From a virus, in IMG/VR virus record IMGVR_UViG_3300046515_000099, positions 1-50,146 of that record: a stretch of 50,146 nucleotides of DNA. One strand, written 5' to 3'. Both the position numbers and the translations under genes were made by a program. Every line of letters begins with the position of its first letter. The first letter of the stretch is position 1. This document shows, in pieces, positions 14,761 to 21,496 of the stretch. A model generated the notes under the pieces. That model made no database searches. It was given only the letters and a program-made list of their open reading frames with translations, and was not told the DNA's origin.

Positions 14761-15337
14761 TTTCTTCAGCGCTATCCGTAGGCCGCGACTTATTAAGACC
14801 GTGCTCAAGCATTTTGAGCATGTCATCAACGTTCTCATTGTTTTCCGTGCCGCTTGAAATCATGTCTGCCAACGGCCCAAGCTTCTCCGGCACAGAGGTA
14901 AAGCCCGACTCTGAAGAGTCGTTCTTGTGAATCAGGTGGACGGCCATCCGCCTGATGGCATCGATGTCGTCTTCTTTCAATTTCCCAGCGGCAATGGCCG
15001 TAGCTATAAGCCTCACCACTGCGGGCACACTAAAAGATGTGCCTGATGCATGTGAGCGGCCTTTGCTTACGTCTTGCATGACAGGTGTCGAGCCACCTAG
15101 GCCTGGCTTATCAAAAGCGTATTCATCAAGACCGAATTGCTTTTCGATGTCCCGCGCAAATGCCTCGCCGACGTTCTTTGCGCCTGACTTATCCGCCGGA
15201 TAAAGACAGCGGGAAATGTAGTCGGCTTGCTTACCCATTCGTCGAGCGAATTCAGCTTTGCCGCCGTGCTTCCCGAGACCGTATTCGCGGTCGATAAGAA
15301 GCTGAAGATTGGCCTTGCGAATCATTTTTATGTCCAT
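14729..15337 (-). CDS. CI-like prophage repressor without a visible S24 protease domain
   Basis: 202 residues. The first 75 form an HTH like those of Pseudomonas phage CI proteins: QLLIDREYGLGKHGGKAEFA, then MGKQADYISRCLYP as the recognition part and FARDIEKQFGLDEYAF. After residue 80, where S24 repressors carry the Ala-Gly cleavage site and Ser/Lys dyad, there are instead two predicted helices (VPAVVRLIATAIAAGKLKED), a flexible acidic stretch and a basic KKKRNH tail. RecA-stimulated self-cleavage is therefore not expected. It should bind the five TTACC...GGTAA operators, holding off both lytic promoters and regulating itself. A possible -10 at 15349-15344 puts the transcript start at the ATG, so translation may be leaderless. 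Confidence 0.85.
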   Translation of the reverse strand: MDIKMIRKANLQLLIDREYGLGKHGGKAEFARRMGKQADYISRCLYPADKSGAKNVGEAFARDIEKQFGLDEYAFDKPGLGGSTPVMQDVSKGRSHASGTSFSVPAVVRLIATAIAAGKLKEDDIDAIRRMAVHLIHKNDSSESGFTSVPEKLGPLADMISSGTENNENVDDMLKMLEHGLNKSRPTDSAEENEPAKKKRNH

Positions 15338-15343
15338 GGCGCG

Positions 15344-15371
15344 AATATGCTTTCCCGTTACTCATAGGTAA
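15344..15371 (-). promoter_or_regulatory. Repressor maintenance promoter (PRM-like), possibly leaderless
   Basis: On the minus strand TTACCT (15371-15366), a 16-bp spacer and CATATT (15349-15344) are followed six bases later by the repressor ATG. Transcription would begin at about the A of ATG, as in lambda cI. The -35 lies within an operator, consistent with autoregulation. Confidence 0.5.
15358..15371. promoter_or_regulatory. Repressor operator, right cluster, site nearest the repressor gene
   Basis: TTACTCATAGGTAA, a 14-bp site with TTAC...GGTAA symmetry. It covers the -35 of the proposed repressor promoter. Confidence 0.7.
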
Positions 15372-15372
15372 A

Positions 15373-15386
15373 TGGCCTATGGGTAT
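15373..15386. promoter_or_regulatory. Repressor operator, right cluster, middle site
   Basis: TGGCCTATGGGTAT shares 11 of 14 bases with the site at 15397 and has one degenerate half. It abuts the -35 of the rightward promoter. Confidence 0.6.
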
Positions 15387-15413
15387 TGCTTTGTGCTTAC
15401 CTATGGGTAAGAA
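15386..15413 (+). promoter_or_regulatory. Rightward early promoter (PR-like)
   Basis: TTGCTT (15386-15391), a 16-bp spacer and TAAGAA (15408-15413). The site is weak by consensus, but operators sit on both elements and the Cro-like gene starts 28 bp later. Confidence 0.5.
15397..15410. promoter_or_regulatory. Repressor operator, right cluster, site nearest the Cro-like gene
   Basis: TTACCTATGGGTAA is the best palindrome of the set (arms TTACC/GGTAA) and covers the spacer end and -10 of the rightward promoter. Confidence 0.75.
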
Positions 15414-15440
15414 TTGGCGCATCACTTAGGAGATTCCGTG

Positions 15441-15674
15441 ATGCGAACCAAACACACACAGTTATTGGAGTGGCTCAAGACAGCCTCAGACGAGGTTGTA
15501 GAAAGAACCGGGACCACTCGCGGCTACCTGAAACAGATTGCCTATGGCAATAAGCAAGCGTCCGCCAGCGTGGCCTCGTCTCTTGAGCGGGAAACTATGG
15601 GTCTTCTGACCCGGCAGTCCCTGCGCCCAAATGACTGGACCGTGATTTGGCCTGAACTCGCGTCGGCGGCCTAA
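15441..15674 (+). CDS. Cro/YdaS-like DNA-binding protein
   Basis: 77 residues with a single HTH: DEVVERTGTTRGYLKQIAYG (24-43), then a helix ASVASSLERE. The C-terminus ends in NDWTVIWPELA, like the YdaS/Cro-type antirepressors of Pseudomonas phages. As the first gene from the rightward promoter it should compete with the repressor at the same operators and favour lytic growth. The ATG at 15441 follows TTAGGAG. An earlier in-frame ATG at 15414 lies next to the promoter and was rejected. Confidence 0.8.
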   Translation: MRTKHTQLLEWLKTASDEVVERTGTTRGYLKQIAYGNKQASASVASSLERETMGLLTRQSLRPNDWTVIWPELASAA

Positions 15675-15676
15675 CC

Positions 15677-15985
15677 ATGTCGACGAGCCAATTAAGCCAA
15701 GAACAGGTTGTAAGGTCCCGCAAGAATTACCACTTCATCGTGCAGAAGCTTGCATCGGTGGGGAATGCGCCGGTTGCGGTTGCAGTGGGTTGCGACGAGG
15801 CCACTATCAGCCGCATGAAGCCTGAAAAGTTTGAGCAGTTCGCTCAAATCCTGGCTGTGCTCGACCTGAAGATTGTCCCGGCGGAAATGCGCTGCTTCAA
15901 CGAGCGTGATATCGAGATGTTGATCCACGCATCGAAACGCTGGATGGAGCACATCCACGGCGTTGATCAGTTGCAGGAGGAGTGA
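15677..15985 (+). CDS. CII-like transcription activator
   Basis: 102 residues. NAPVAVAVGCDEATISRMKP (31-50) is the CII-type helix-turn-helix, and KFEQFAQILAVLDLKIVPAE follows as in lambda CII. Known CII proteins are tetrameric activators of lysogeny promoters. It starts two bases after the Cro-like stop, and its TGA overlaps the next ATG by one base. A C-terminal acidic tail (DQLQEE) could be the degradation-sensitive end, by analogy. Confidence 0.82.
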   Translation: MSTSQLSQEQVVRSRKNYHFIVQKLASVGNAPVAVAVGCDEATISRMKPEKFEQFAQILAVLDLKIVPAEMRCFNERDIEMLIHASKRWMEHIHGVDQLQEE

Positions 15986-16194
15986 TGCTGACACTTCCTG
16001 CCGAGGAGCTTGAGCTTAGCAAGGAGTACCACCAGGCGGTGGCGATGCTTCATGCCCAGTCAATTCGCAGCATTTACTCAAAAGACAGAAAACAAAAAGC
16101 CCGCAGTGAGTGTTTGGCTCATCTGCGGGCTTCGTTGTGTCCGACGGCGCCAACCGTTGAACAAATCTTACTTACTGAACGATTCGGAGTTTAA
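15985..16194 (+). CDS. Small protein between CII and the replication genes, 69 aa
   Basis: Starts MLTLPAEELELSKEYHQAVA right after GGAGGAG. Helical, with a basic middle (SKDRKQKARSECLAHLR). Its coding sequence contains a leftward terminator-like hairpin (16086-16130). Close packing with both neighbours supports it. The function is unknown. Confidence 0.6.
   Translation: MLTLPAEELELSKEYHQAVAMLHAQSIRSIYSKDRKQKARSECLAHLRASLCPTAPTVEQILLTERFGV
16086..16130 (-). terminator. Leftward intrinsic terminator within the 15985 gene
   Basis: Read on the minus strand, GCCCGCAG...CTGCGGGC has a 16-base loop and is followed by TTTTTGTTTTCTG. On the plus strand the tail is poor in T. It would end an antisense transcript moving towards cII, much as the lambda OOP RNA terminates near cII. 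Confidence 0.55.
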
Positions 16195-16196
16195 CC

Positions 16197-16778
16197 ATGA
16201 ATTACGGATTTATCTACTGCCTGGCTAACGAGTATATGCCCGGGGTTTACAAAATCGGCATGACTGATCGGGCCCCTAGCGTTCGGTGCGCTGAGCTATC
16301 GAATGCGACAAGCGCTCCTGTTCCATTTGACCTGCTGTGCTTTGGTGAGGTCAACAATGCTCTTTCGGTAGAAAGGGAAATACATGACGTGCTGTCGAGC
16401 GGGCGCGTCAGTCAAAGCCGGGAATTCTTTCAGGTCGACTACCGAGAGATCAAAGAACTATTCCTTAGCTACACAGACCACTTTTGCGAAACAGCACGGG
16501 GGCATGAATGCTCGCACGCGCTGGAGCTTATGCAGTCCTTCTACATCGCTGAGACGGCTGAGAAAAAGGTGGAGGCGGTCATGCAGGCAGCACAATTCGC
16601 CGGTATTCGCCTGTGGCGCGAAGAGGGCCGCATACGCACATCTAGAAATTTCCATCTTCACGGTTGGGTTGCGTCTGCAATCAGCGGGTTGCGCGACCAC
16701 ATCCTGCCGATCCTACCGCCGAAAATGCCGGTCTCCAATCTGATGGCCGTTGTTCGCTCGCTGGAGACATCCGAATGA
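16197..16778 (+). CDS. GIY-YIG-superfamily protein (T5orf172-like)
   Basis: 193 residues. GFIYCL (4-9), VYKIGMTDRAPSVRCAELS (17-35) and EREIHDVLSSGRVSQSREFF (62-81) fit the T5orf172/Mug113 branch of the GIY-YIG nuclease fold. The C-terminal ~90 residues are unfamiliar. It sits before the replication initiator and overlaps it by ATGA. It may cut DNA or only bind it; catalytic competence is not certain from sequence. The phage role is unknown. Confidence 0.72.
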   Translation: MNYGFIYCLANEYMPGVYKIGMTDRAPSVRCAELSNATSAPVPFDLLCFGEVNNALSVEREIHDVLSSGRVSQSREFFQVDYREIKELFLSYTDHFCETARGHECSHALELMQSFYIAETAEKKVEAVMQAAQFAGIRLWREEGRIRTSRNFHLHGWVASAISGLRDHILPILPPKMPVSNLMAVVRSLETSE

Positions 16779-17788
16779 GCAATGTCGCCGTTCTCCGAGG
16801 ACAAAACACCATGCCGCTTCAAGCATTGCTTGATCGGCCAGTGGCCTATCACAGTTCCTTTGTAAAGCTCGGGGCAGGTGCTACAGGCGCCCTCATGCTC
16901 TCTCAGGCGGTTTACTGGTCAAGCCGGACCAATGACCAGGATGGTTGGTTCTACAAGTCACAAACAGAGTGGGAGGAGGAAACAGGGCTCACTCGTTATG
17001 AGCAGGAAGGAGCACGCAAAAAGCTGGCGAAGTTGGGTTTCCTCGAGGAGAAGAAAAAGGGTCTTCCGTGCAAGCTCTACTACCGCGTAGCCCTTGATTT
17101 CCTTGTAGCAACCTTGGATGGGGAAAAACCACAAACAAGTATGGGGAAAACCAGCAAACAAGCCTGTGGAGAACTAGCAAGCAAGTCCGTGGAAAACCCA
17201 CAGGCTATTACAGAGATTACAACAGAGAGTACTTCAGACTCTTCTCAGGCGCGCGTCGTAGCTGACATCTTCGAGGGATCTGAGTATCGCCCGATGACCA
17301 TGGGCTGGATGCCAGATCCGAAAACTCTCAAGGCTTATGCGTTTGCACAGGGTGTCGCGCAGTCCGCGTTCACACCTGACCTGATTGCTAGCTTTTCCTG
17401 TCACCACTCTGCGCACCCTGAGGTTTGCGACACCGCCGCTGGATGGACCAATAAGCTGGTCGGCTGGGCGAAACGCGAGCGTGTTCGTGGCGAATCGGCA
17501 CCGGCAGCCAGCGCTGTGCCAGCTCAAGCCGTGGTCGATCTGTACCACCAGCACTGCTCGTCAATGGCGATTGTCACCGTGCTGGACACCAAGCTTCGCG
17601 GTCTGATCGCGGAGCGCTGGGCTGAGCACCAGGTTCATCAGGACTTGTCGTTCTGGGCCGACTTCTTCGTCGAAGCATCCAAAATCGATCTGGTTTTCTA
17701 CCGCGGCCAAAAGCGCCAGCCGTTCCTTGAGGCGCTTGTGAGCCGCGATGTGTTCCGTGACGTGATGGAGGGCCGCGCCAATGCGTGA
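16775..17788 (+). CDS. O-like replication initiator
   Basis: 337 residues. The N-terminal winged-helix region (about 15-115) reads like phage replication proteins: LQALLDRPVAYHSSFVKLGA, AVYWSSR, GWFYKSQTEWEEETGLTRYE, KLGFLEEKKKGLPCKLYYRV. A variable linker (115-155) follows, encoded by four DNA iterons. The C-terminal half holds YHQHCSSMAIVTVLDTKLRG and should recruit the helicase. Its start overlaps the GIY-YIG gene (ATGA), and its end overlaps the helicase gene by 8 bp. Gene order and the internal iterons parallel lambda O with ori. Confidence 0.8.
   Translation: MSNVAVLRGQNTMPLQALLDRPVAYHSSFVKLGAGATGALMLSQAVYWSSRTNDQDGWFYKSQTEWEEETGLTRYEQEGARKKLAKLGFLEEKKKGLPCKLYYRVALDFLVATLDGEKPQTSMGKTSKQACGELASKSVENPQAITEITTESTSDSSQARVVADIFEGSEYRPMTMGWMPDPKTLKAYAFAQGVAQSAFTPDLIASFSCHHSAHPEVCDTAAGWTNKLVGWAKRERVRGESAPAASAVPAQAVVDLYHQHCSSMAIVTVLDTKLRGLIAERWAEHQVHQDLSFWADFFVEASKIDLVFYRGQKRQPFLEALVSRDVFRDVMEGRANA
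17119..17210 (+). repeat. Four iterons with 23-bp period inside the initiator gene: probable origin
   Basis: Units start at 17119, 17142, 17165 and 17188, exactly 23 bp apart, with consensus TGKGGAAAACC then RCAAACAAG. The last unit is degenerate in its second half. A 23-bp period is not a multiple of three, so the repeat is selected as DNA, not protein. A moderately AT-rich stretch follows (17205-17245). Lambda ori has the same layout: iterons in the middle of O, then an AT-rich block. Confidence 0.75.
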
Positions 17789-19160
17789 TCCCTACAACAC
17801 CGAGGCTGAGCACGGCCTGCTGGGCGCCATGATGCAGCGCCCTGAACTGATCGACACTCTGAGCGACGACCTGTCAGCTGAGGCGTTCTACTTCCCGGAG
17901 AACGCTGAGGTTTACCGCGCGATCATGGCGCTGCGCTCAATGGGGCGCTCAGTCGACTACGTAACAGTCGCCGATCACATTGTGACGCTGCCAAATGGCG
18001 ACAGCGCTTTAGCTCATTGCGTCGACATCATCCGCGGCACGCCAAGCGTAGCGAGCGCCGGCACCTACGCCACAATAGTTCGTGAACGCGCCATCGACCG
18101 CGCCTTGTACGACCTCGGCAGCCAGGCCATGGACATTGCCCAAAGTGATCAAGACACCCAATCGAAGATTAGCGCGATCCAGTCCGCAGCTATGGCAATC
18201 GACAGCGGTTCCGACGCTGACGAGGTGGTTAAGGCATCCGACGTTCTGGTTGATCAGGTTGAAGTTTGGCAAGAGCGTCATGATCGCCACCTGAGCGGCC
18301 AAACGCTGATGGGCCTTTCTACCGGCCTTGATGACTTAGACGACAAGCTTGGCGGTCTTCTGCCTGAACAACTGATCATCGTCGCCGGGCGTCCTGCCAT
18401 GGGCAAGACCACCCTTGCCATGGGTTTCGCGTCTCACAACGCCATCCATGCGAACAAGTCCTGCTTAGTGATCAGCCTGGAGATGAGCAAAGGCCAACTG
18501 CTTGATCGGGTTATTGCGTCCGAGGGGAAGATCCCGCTCAGCCTGATTAAGAATGGCACTGCTTGCCAGTCCCATGGCCCCCAACAGACTGCGGCAGCCG
18601 GTGCAGTCCGCCGCGCGAACCTGTTCTTTGCAGACAAGCCAGGTGCCACGGTTGGCCGCATCCGCTCGTTGGCCCGCCGCCACAAGATGCGCTACGGGCT
18701 CGACTTCCTAATGATCGATTACCTGCAACTCATGGACGGAGAAGGCGGTAACCGCACCGAGCAGATCAGCAGCATCAGCCGGGGCTGCAAGTTACTGGCG
18801 CGCGAACTGCAAATTCCAGTCGTTCTACTCAGCCAGCTATCCCGCAAGTGCGAAGAGCGCCCGAACAAGCGCCCAATCCCCTCAGATTTGAGGGAGTCAG
18901 GGGCCATTGAGCAAGACGCCGACGTGATCCTCTTTGTCTACCGCGATGAGGTTTACAACGAGCAGACAGATCAGAAGGGTATCGCCGAAATCATCGTTGG
19001 CAAGGGCCGTGACGTTGAGACAGGGACTGTCAGATCCGCATTCCTTGGGCAGTACAACCGATTCGAGAACCTTGCCGCTGGGTGGAAGCCTGAGCCCTCC
19101 GAGCAGCCATCGAAAGTGACACCTCTGTCCAGCCGTTATGCCAACAAGGAGCGCTTCTGA
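17781..19160 (+). CDS. dnaB: DnaB-type replicative helicase
   Basis: 459 residues, the full length of the family. The N-terminal domain starts NTEAEHGLLGAMMQ. The RecA-like ATPase has Walker A GRPAMGKTT (203-211), Walker B FLMIDYLQLM, and the later DLRESGAIEQDADVILFVYR and GKGRDVETG motifs. It unwinds the phage origin as a hexamer loaded by the O-like initiator, replacing host DnaB. The ATG at 17781 lies within the end of the initiator gene. The last ~35 residues (Pro/Ser-rich) are variable. Confidence 0.95.
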   Translation: MRDPYNTEAEHGLLGAMMQRPELIDTLSDDLSAEAFYFPENAEVYRAIMALRSMGRSVDYVTVADHIVTLPNGDSALAHCVDIIRGTPSVASAGTYATIVRERAIDRALYDLGSQAMDIAQSDQDTQSKISAIQSAAMAIDSGSDADEVVKASDVLVDQVEVWQERHDRHLSGQTLMGLSTGLDDLDDKLGGLLPEQLIIVAGRPAMGKTTLAMGFASHNAIHANKSCLVISLEMSKGQLLDRVIASEGKIPLSLIKNGTACQSHGPQQTAAAGAVRRANLFFADKPGATVGRIRSLARRHKMRYGLDFLMIDYLQLMDGEGGNRTEQISSISRGCKLLARELQIPVVLLSQLSRKCEERPNKRPIPSDLRESGAIEQDADVILFVYRDEVYNEQTDQKGIAEIIVGKGRDVETGTVRSAFLGQYNRFENLAAGWKPEPSEQPSKVTPLSSRYANKERF

Positions 19161-19378
19161 TGGCTGATCCAGTGAAAAAACTCACCCCTGCATCGGAAGA
19201 CCTTGTGCGCCTACGCGATGAGATCGCCATGCATGCCCTCAACGCAATGGTTATCAAGGGTGGCTGGGGCTGGACCAACGATGACGGCTCACGCCATGAG
19301 TACAAGAACATGCGCGAGTACTCCGATGCTGCCTATCAATTCGCCGACCACATGCTGGCCGCAAGGGAGCGCAAGTGA
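19160..19378 (+). CDS. Hypothetical small protein, 72 aa
   Basis: Starts MADPVKKLTPASEDLVRLRD. Helical, with a conserved-looking GGWGWTNDDGSRHEY turn. The ATG overlaps the helicase TGA by one base. Similar short soluble proteins are common after phage helicase genes. The function is unknown. Confidence 0.6.
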   Translation: MADPVKKLTPASEDLVRLRDEIAMHALNAMVIKGGWGWTNDDGSRHEYKNMREYSDAAYQFADHMLAARERK

Positions 19379-19635
19379 TGACCAACCGCACCCAATTCGA
19401 AACCCGCTACCCGGTACCCGAAGGCGTCACCTGGAACGAGAGCCTTGGCATGTATGAGGTGACGGACATCTGGAAGCTGGAAAAGCCCATCACGATCGGT
19501 CGTTACAACTGGCTATGGGAAGGCTGGCAGGCCTCGCGCGACTCGCTGGTGATTGATCTTGGCGATATGGAGTGGCTGCACCACGACGAAGTGCGCGACA
19601 CCCTTGAGCAATCTGGACTGAAGGTGCGGCCATGA
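19378..19635 (+). CDS. Hypothetical small protein, 85 aa
   Basis: Starts MTNRTQFETRYPVPEGVTWN. It contains NWLWEGWQASRDSL, a W-x-x-W-Q-A-S-R motif shared with the protein at 19966 (WWAWQASREALLEK) and common in phage proteins of unknown role. It overlaps the upstream stop by one base. Confidence 0.6.
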   Translation: MTNRTQFETRYPVPEGVTWNESLGMYEVTDIWKLEKPITIGRYNWLWEGWQASRDSLVIDLGDMEWLHHDEVRDTLEQSGLKVRP

Positions 19636-19856
19636 GCAGATATGAAGAAATCCCTGAGTTGCGCCTTGATTACAACCAGGAGTGGAGTGACCTGACATCG
19701 GATGCGGTGGACGCCTACTTCGAGGTTTCTAAATTTGCCATCCATGAAGTAGCTCGTTCAGAGCGTTGGAAGGCAATAGCAGTCCTTGGCTGGAGCATGG
19801 CTATGGCCGTTTGGCTTCCTCTGCTCTGGAGCATCTTCGCAGGGGGCCAATCATGA
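19632..19856 (+). CDS. Hypothetical single-span membrane protein, 74 aa
   Basis: The N-terminal 50 residues are soluble and acidic. Residues about 50-70 (AVLGWSMAMAVWLPLLWSIF) form one membrane span, with the C-terminus ending just after it. It is coupled by ATGA to its neighbours. The function is unknown. Confidence 0.6.
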   Translation: MSRYEEIPELRLDYNQEWSDLTSDAVDAYFEVSKFAIHEVARSERWKAIAVLGWSMAMAVWLPLLWSIFAGGQS

Positions 19857-19969
19857 CCAACACCCGCTGGATCGTCCTGACCATCATCATCGTGGTAGCC
19901 GGTTATGGCTTTCACCACAAAGTTCAGCGGGTCACTGCGCCTTCGAATCTGCAGGAGGTGTTTCGATGA
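19853..19969 (+). CDS. 38-residue membrane peptide
   Basis: Starts MTNTRWIVLTIIIVVAGYGF. One N-terminal membrane span is followed by a short basic tail. The start overlaps the upstream TGA (ATGA) and the stop overlaps the next ATG in the same way. The pairing with another small membrane protein upstream suggests a membrane role, otherwise unknown. Confidence 0.55.
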   Translation: MTNTRWIVLTIIIVVAGYGFHHKVQRVTAPSNLQEVFR

Positions 19970-20232
19970 GCATTGAGAAAATGCGGGAAGAGTTTGAAGC
20001 GGCGTTTGTTGAGGAAATGGTCTTGCGATGTGGTGAGGGCTTCAGATCGTCGGTGAGGATGTTCTTTGCTGAGAAAGAGCCTGATGGCACGTATTCGAAC
20101 CCTATTGCCCACGCCGGATGGTGGGCATGGCAAGCCTCCCGTGAAGCCCTGTTGGAAAAGCAAGCCCAGGAACAAGAAGAGTTCCTTGCCCACCTTGCCG
20201 ACTTTGAGCAGGAGGACACTTTCCATGGCTGA
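19966..20232 (+). CDS. Hypothetical small protein, 88 aa
   Basis: Starts MSIEKMREEFEAAFVEEMVL. It has NPIAHAGWWAWQASREALLE in the middle and a Glu/Gln-rich helical end. The W-x-W-Q-A-S-R motif links it to the protein at 19378. It is coupled to both neighbours. The function is unknown. Confidence 0.6.
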   Translation: MSIEKMREEFEAAFVEEMVLRCGEGFRSSVRMFFAEKEPDGTYSNPIAHAGWWAWQASREALLEKQAQEQEEFLAHLADFEQEDTFHG

Positions 20233-20770
20233 CATTCAGAAGCTGAAAGCGCTTGCTGAGGCAGCCTGCCCGCGTGACGACTGGTATGAGCAAGGGGATC
20301 TGCGTTACGTAGACGACAAGACTGGGGAAACTCACGGATTCCACCACCACGATGCTGCGTTCGTAGAGGCTGCAAGCCCTGCCGCAGTGCTGGAGCTGAT
20401 CGCGGAGATTGAGAGCCTGCGTGCGGCAAAAAATACCGTCGAGTGTCGCTTTGAAGTCAGCGAAGACACGCTCAAGACCATCCGTGGGTGCCTCGCGTCT
20501 GCTGAATCCGATATCGACAAGCTCAAGGCCGAGAACACGGACCTACACGCCACCCTTCACGCTGCTAAGGGGGAGATTGAAAGACTCAAGGGTGAGAGCG
20601 AGGCGCTGCGCAAGGATGCGGATCGCTTTCAATACTGGCGCCGCTGCTGGGCATGTGAAGAGGGCGCGAGTATTCCGGACAGCGTTGAAGCGCAAATGGA
20701 CGCAGATTGGGACTTGGAGCTTGACGGGGCTTTCGACGCCGCCATGAGCAAGGAGGCCGGCCATGACTGA
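20225..20770 (+). CDS. Ead/Ea22-like protein
   Basis: 181 residues. The start ADIQKLKALAEAACPRDDWY, then ASPAAVLELIAEIESLRAAK, is the typical beginning of the Ead/Ea22 family, followed by a long coiled coil (90-140). This widespread lambdoid accessory family has no agreed biochemical role; in lambda, ea22 affects the lysis-lysogeny balance. It overlaps the upstream gene by 8 bp. Confidence 0.72.
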   Translation: MADIQKLKALAEAACPRDDWYEQGDLRYVDDKTGETHGFHHHDAAFVEAASPAAVLELIAEIESLRAAKNTVECRFEVSEDTLKTIRGCLASAESDIDKLKAENTDLHATLHAAKGEIERLKGESEALRKDADRFQYWRRCWACEEGASIPDSVEAQMDADWDLELDGAFDAAMSKEAGHD

Positions 20771-21233
20771 CAAGATCAGCATCAACTGCCAATCCAAGCT
20801 CACCGAGGCCATCACTCGCATGACAGCGATGTACCGCGACAAGAAGTTCGTCGTGGTCTCGCTGCGTCCGGGCAAGGACCGCTCGCTGGATCAGAACGCT
20901 CTGTGGTTTGCGTTCTATAAGCGCATCGCTGAGATGTCGCAGATCGGTGACGCCAGTGATGCCCGCAAGTACTGCAAGCTTCACCACGGCGTGCAGATCC
21001 TGATCAACGAGGACGAGGATTACCGTGCGGCTTGGCACCGGACCACCAAGCATCTGAACTACGAGGAAAAGCTCGGCCTGATGGGCGACTGCAAGCTGCT
21101 CGGGCCGGACGGCTTCCCCGTGACCAGCCTGTTCAATCGAGCCCAGGGCATCGCCTACACCGACCGCATCCTCGCGGATTTCGGTGGCAAGGGCGTGTAT
21201 TTCGGCGACCTGCTCGGCGAGGTTGCGGCATGA
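20763..21233 (+). CDS. ninB: NinB-like recombination protein
   Basis: 156 residues. RPGKDRSLDQNALWFAFYKR (38-57), ARKYCKLHHGVQIL and LGPDGFPVTSLF are the standard NinB (lambda Orf) motifs. Known members bind single-stranded DNA and SSB and help load the annealing or RecA-type recombinase, which fits the RecT/YqaJ pair in the leftward operon. It overlaps the Ead-like gene by 8 bp. Confidence 0.88.
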   Translation: MTDKISINCQSKLTEAITRMTAMYRDKKFVVVSLRPGKDRSLDQNALWFAFYKRIAEMSQIGDASDARKYCKLHHGVQILINEDEDYRAAWHRTTKHLNYEEKLGLMGDCKLLGPDGFPVTSLFNRAQGIAYTDRILADFGGKGVYFGDLLGEVAA

Positions 21234-21496
21234 ACCATCAATTCAAGCCGGGTGATTTGGCGCTGACGTTGGTTGATTTAGCGGGGCATGTACCTGCTGG
21301 GTCGTGCGTTGAGGTCTACAGGATATTGCTGGCTGGCGATTGTTTTGAGATGGCCGATGGACCACGCAGAACACTCAGAGATGGTGTCGTCGTCGTGTGG
21401 ATGGACCACAAATACGTCTATCACCCGTCACAGTTAATGCCCCTGCGCGGCGACTTCGTCCCTGAGCAAGCCAAGTCCCACGAGGTGCCAGCATGA
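21230..21496 (+). CDS. Hypothetical beta-rich protein, 88 aa
   Basis: Starts MNHQFKPGDLALTLVDLAGH, with alternating strands and a MDHKYVYHPSQLMPLRGDFV end. It resembles small SH3-like barrel proteins found among phage nin genes. The start is fixed by the ATGA overlap with ninB. The function is unknown. Confidence 0.6.
   Translation: MNHQFKPGDLALTLVDLAGHVPAGSCVEVYRILLAGDCFEMADGPRRTLRDGVVVVWMDHKYVYHPSQLMPLRGDFVPEQAKSHEVPA

Noticed and set aside
15780-15793. TTGC-N6-TTGC, the lambda CII binding pattern, within the CII-like gene
   Set aside because: It reads in the same direction as cII, not towards the repressor, and coincides with codons of the HTH (VAVGCDE). No promoter elements fit, so chance is likely.
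16359-16378. boxA-like TGCTCTTTC overlapping a small hairpin in the GIY-YIG gene
   Set aside because: boxA and hairpin would overlap each other, and the last boxA base does not match. It is not at the expected nutR place after the Cro-like gene.
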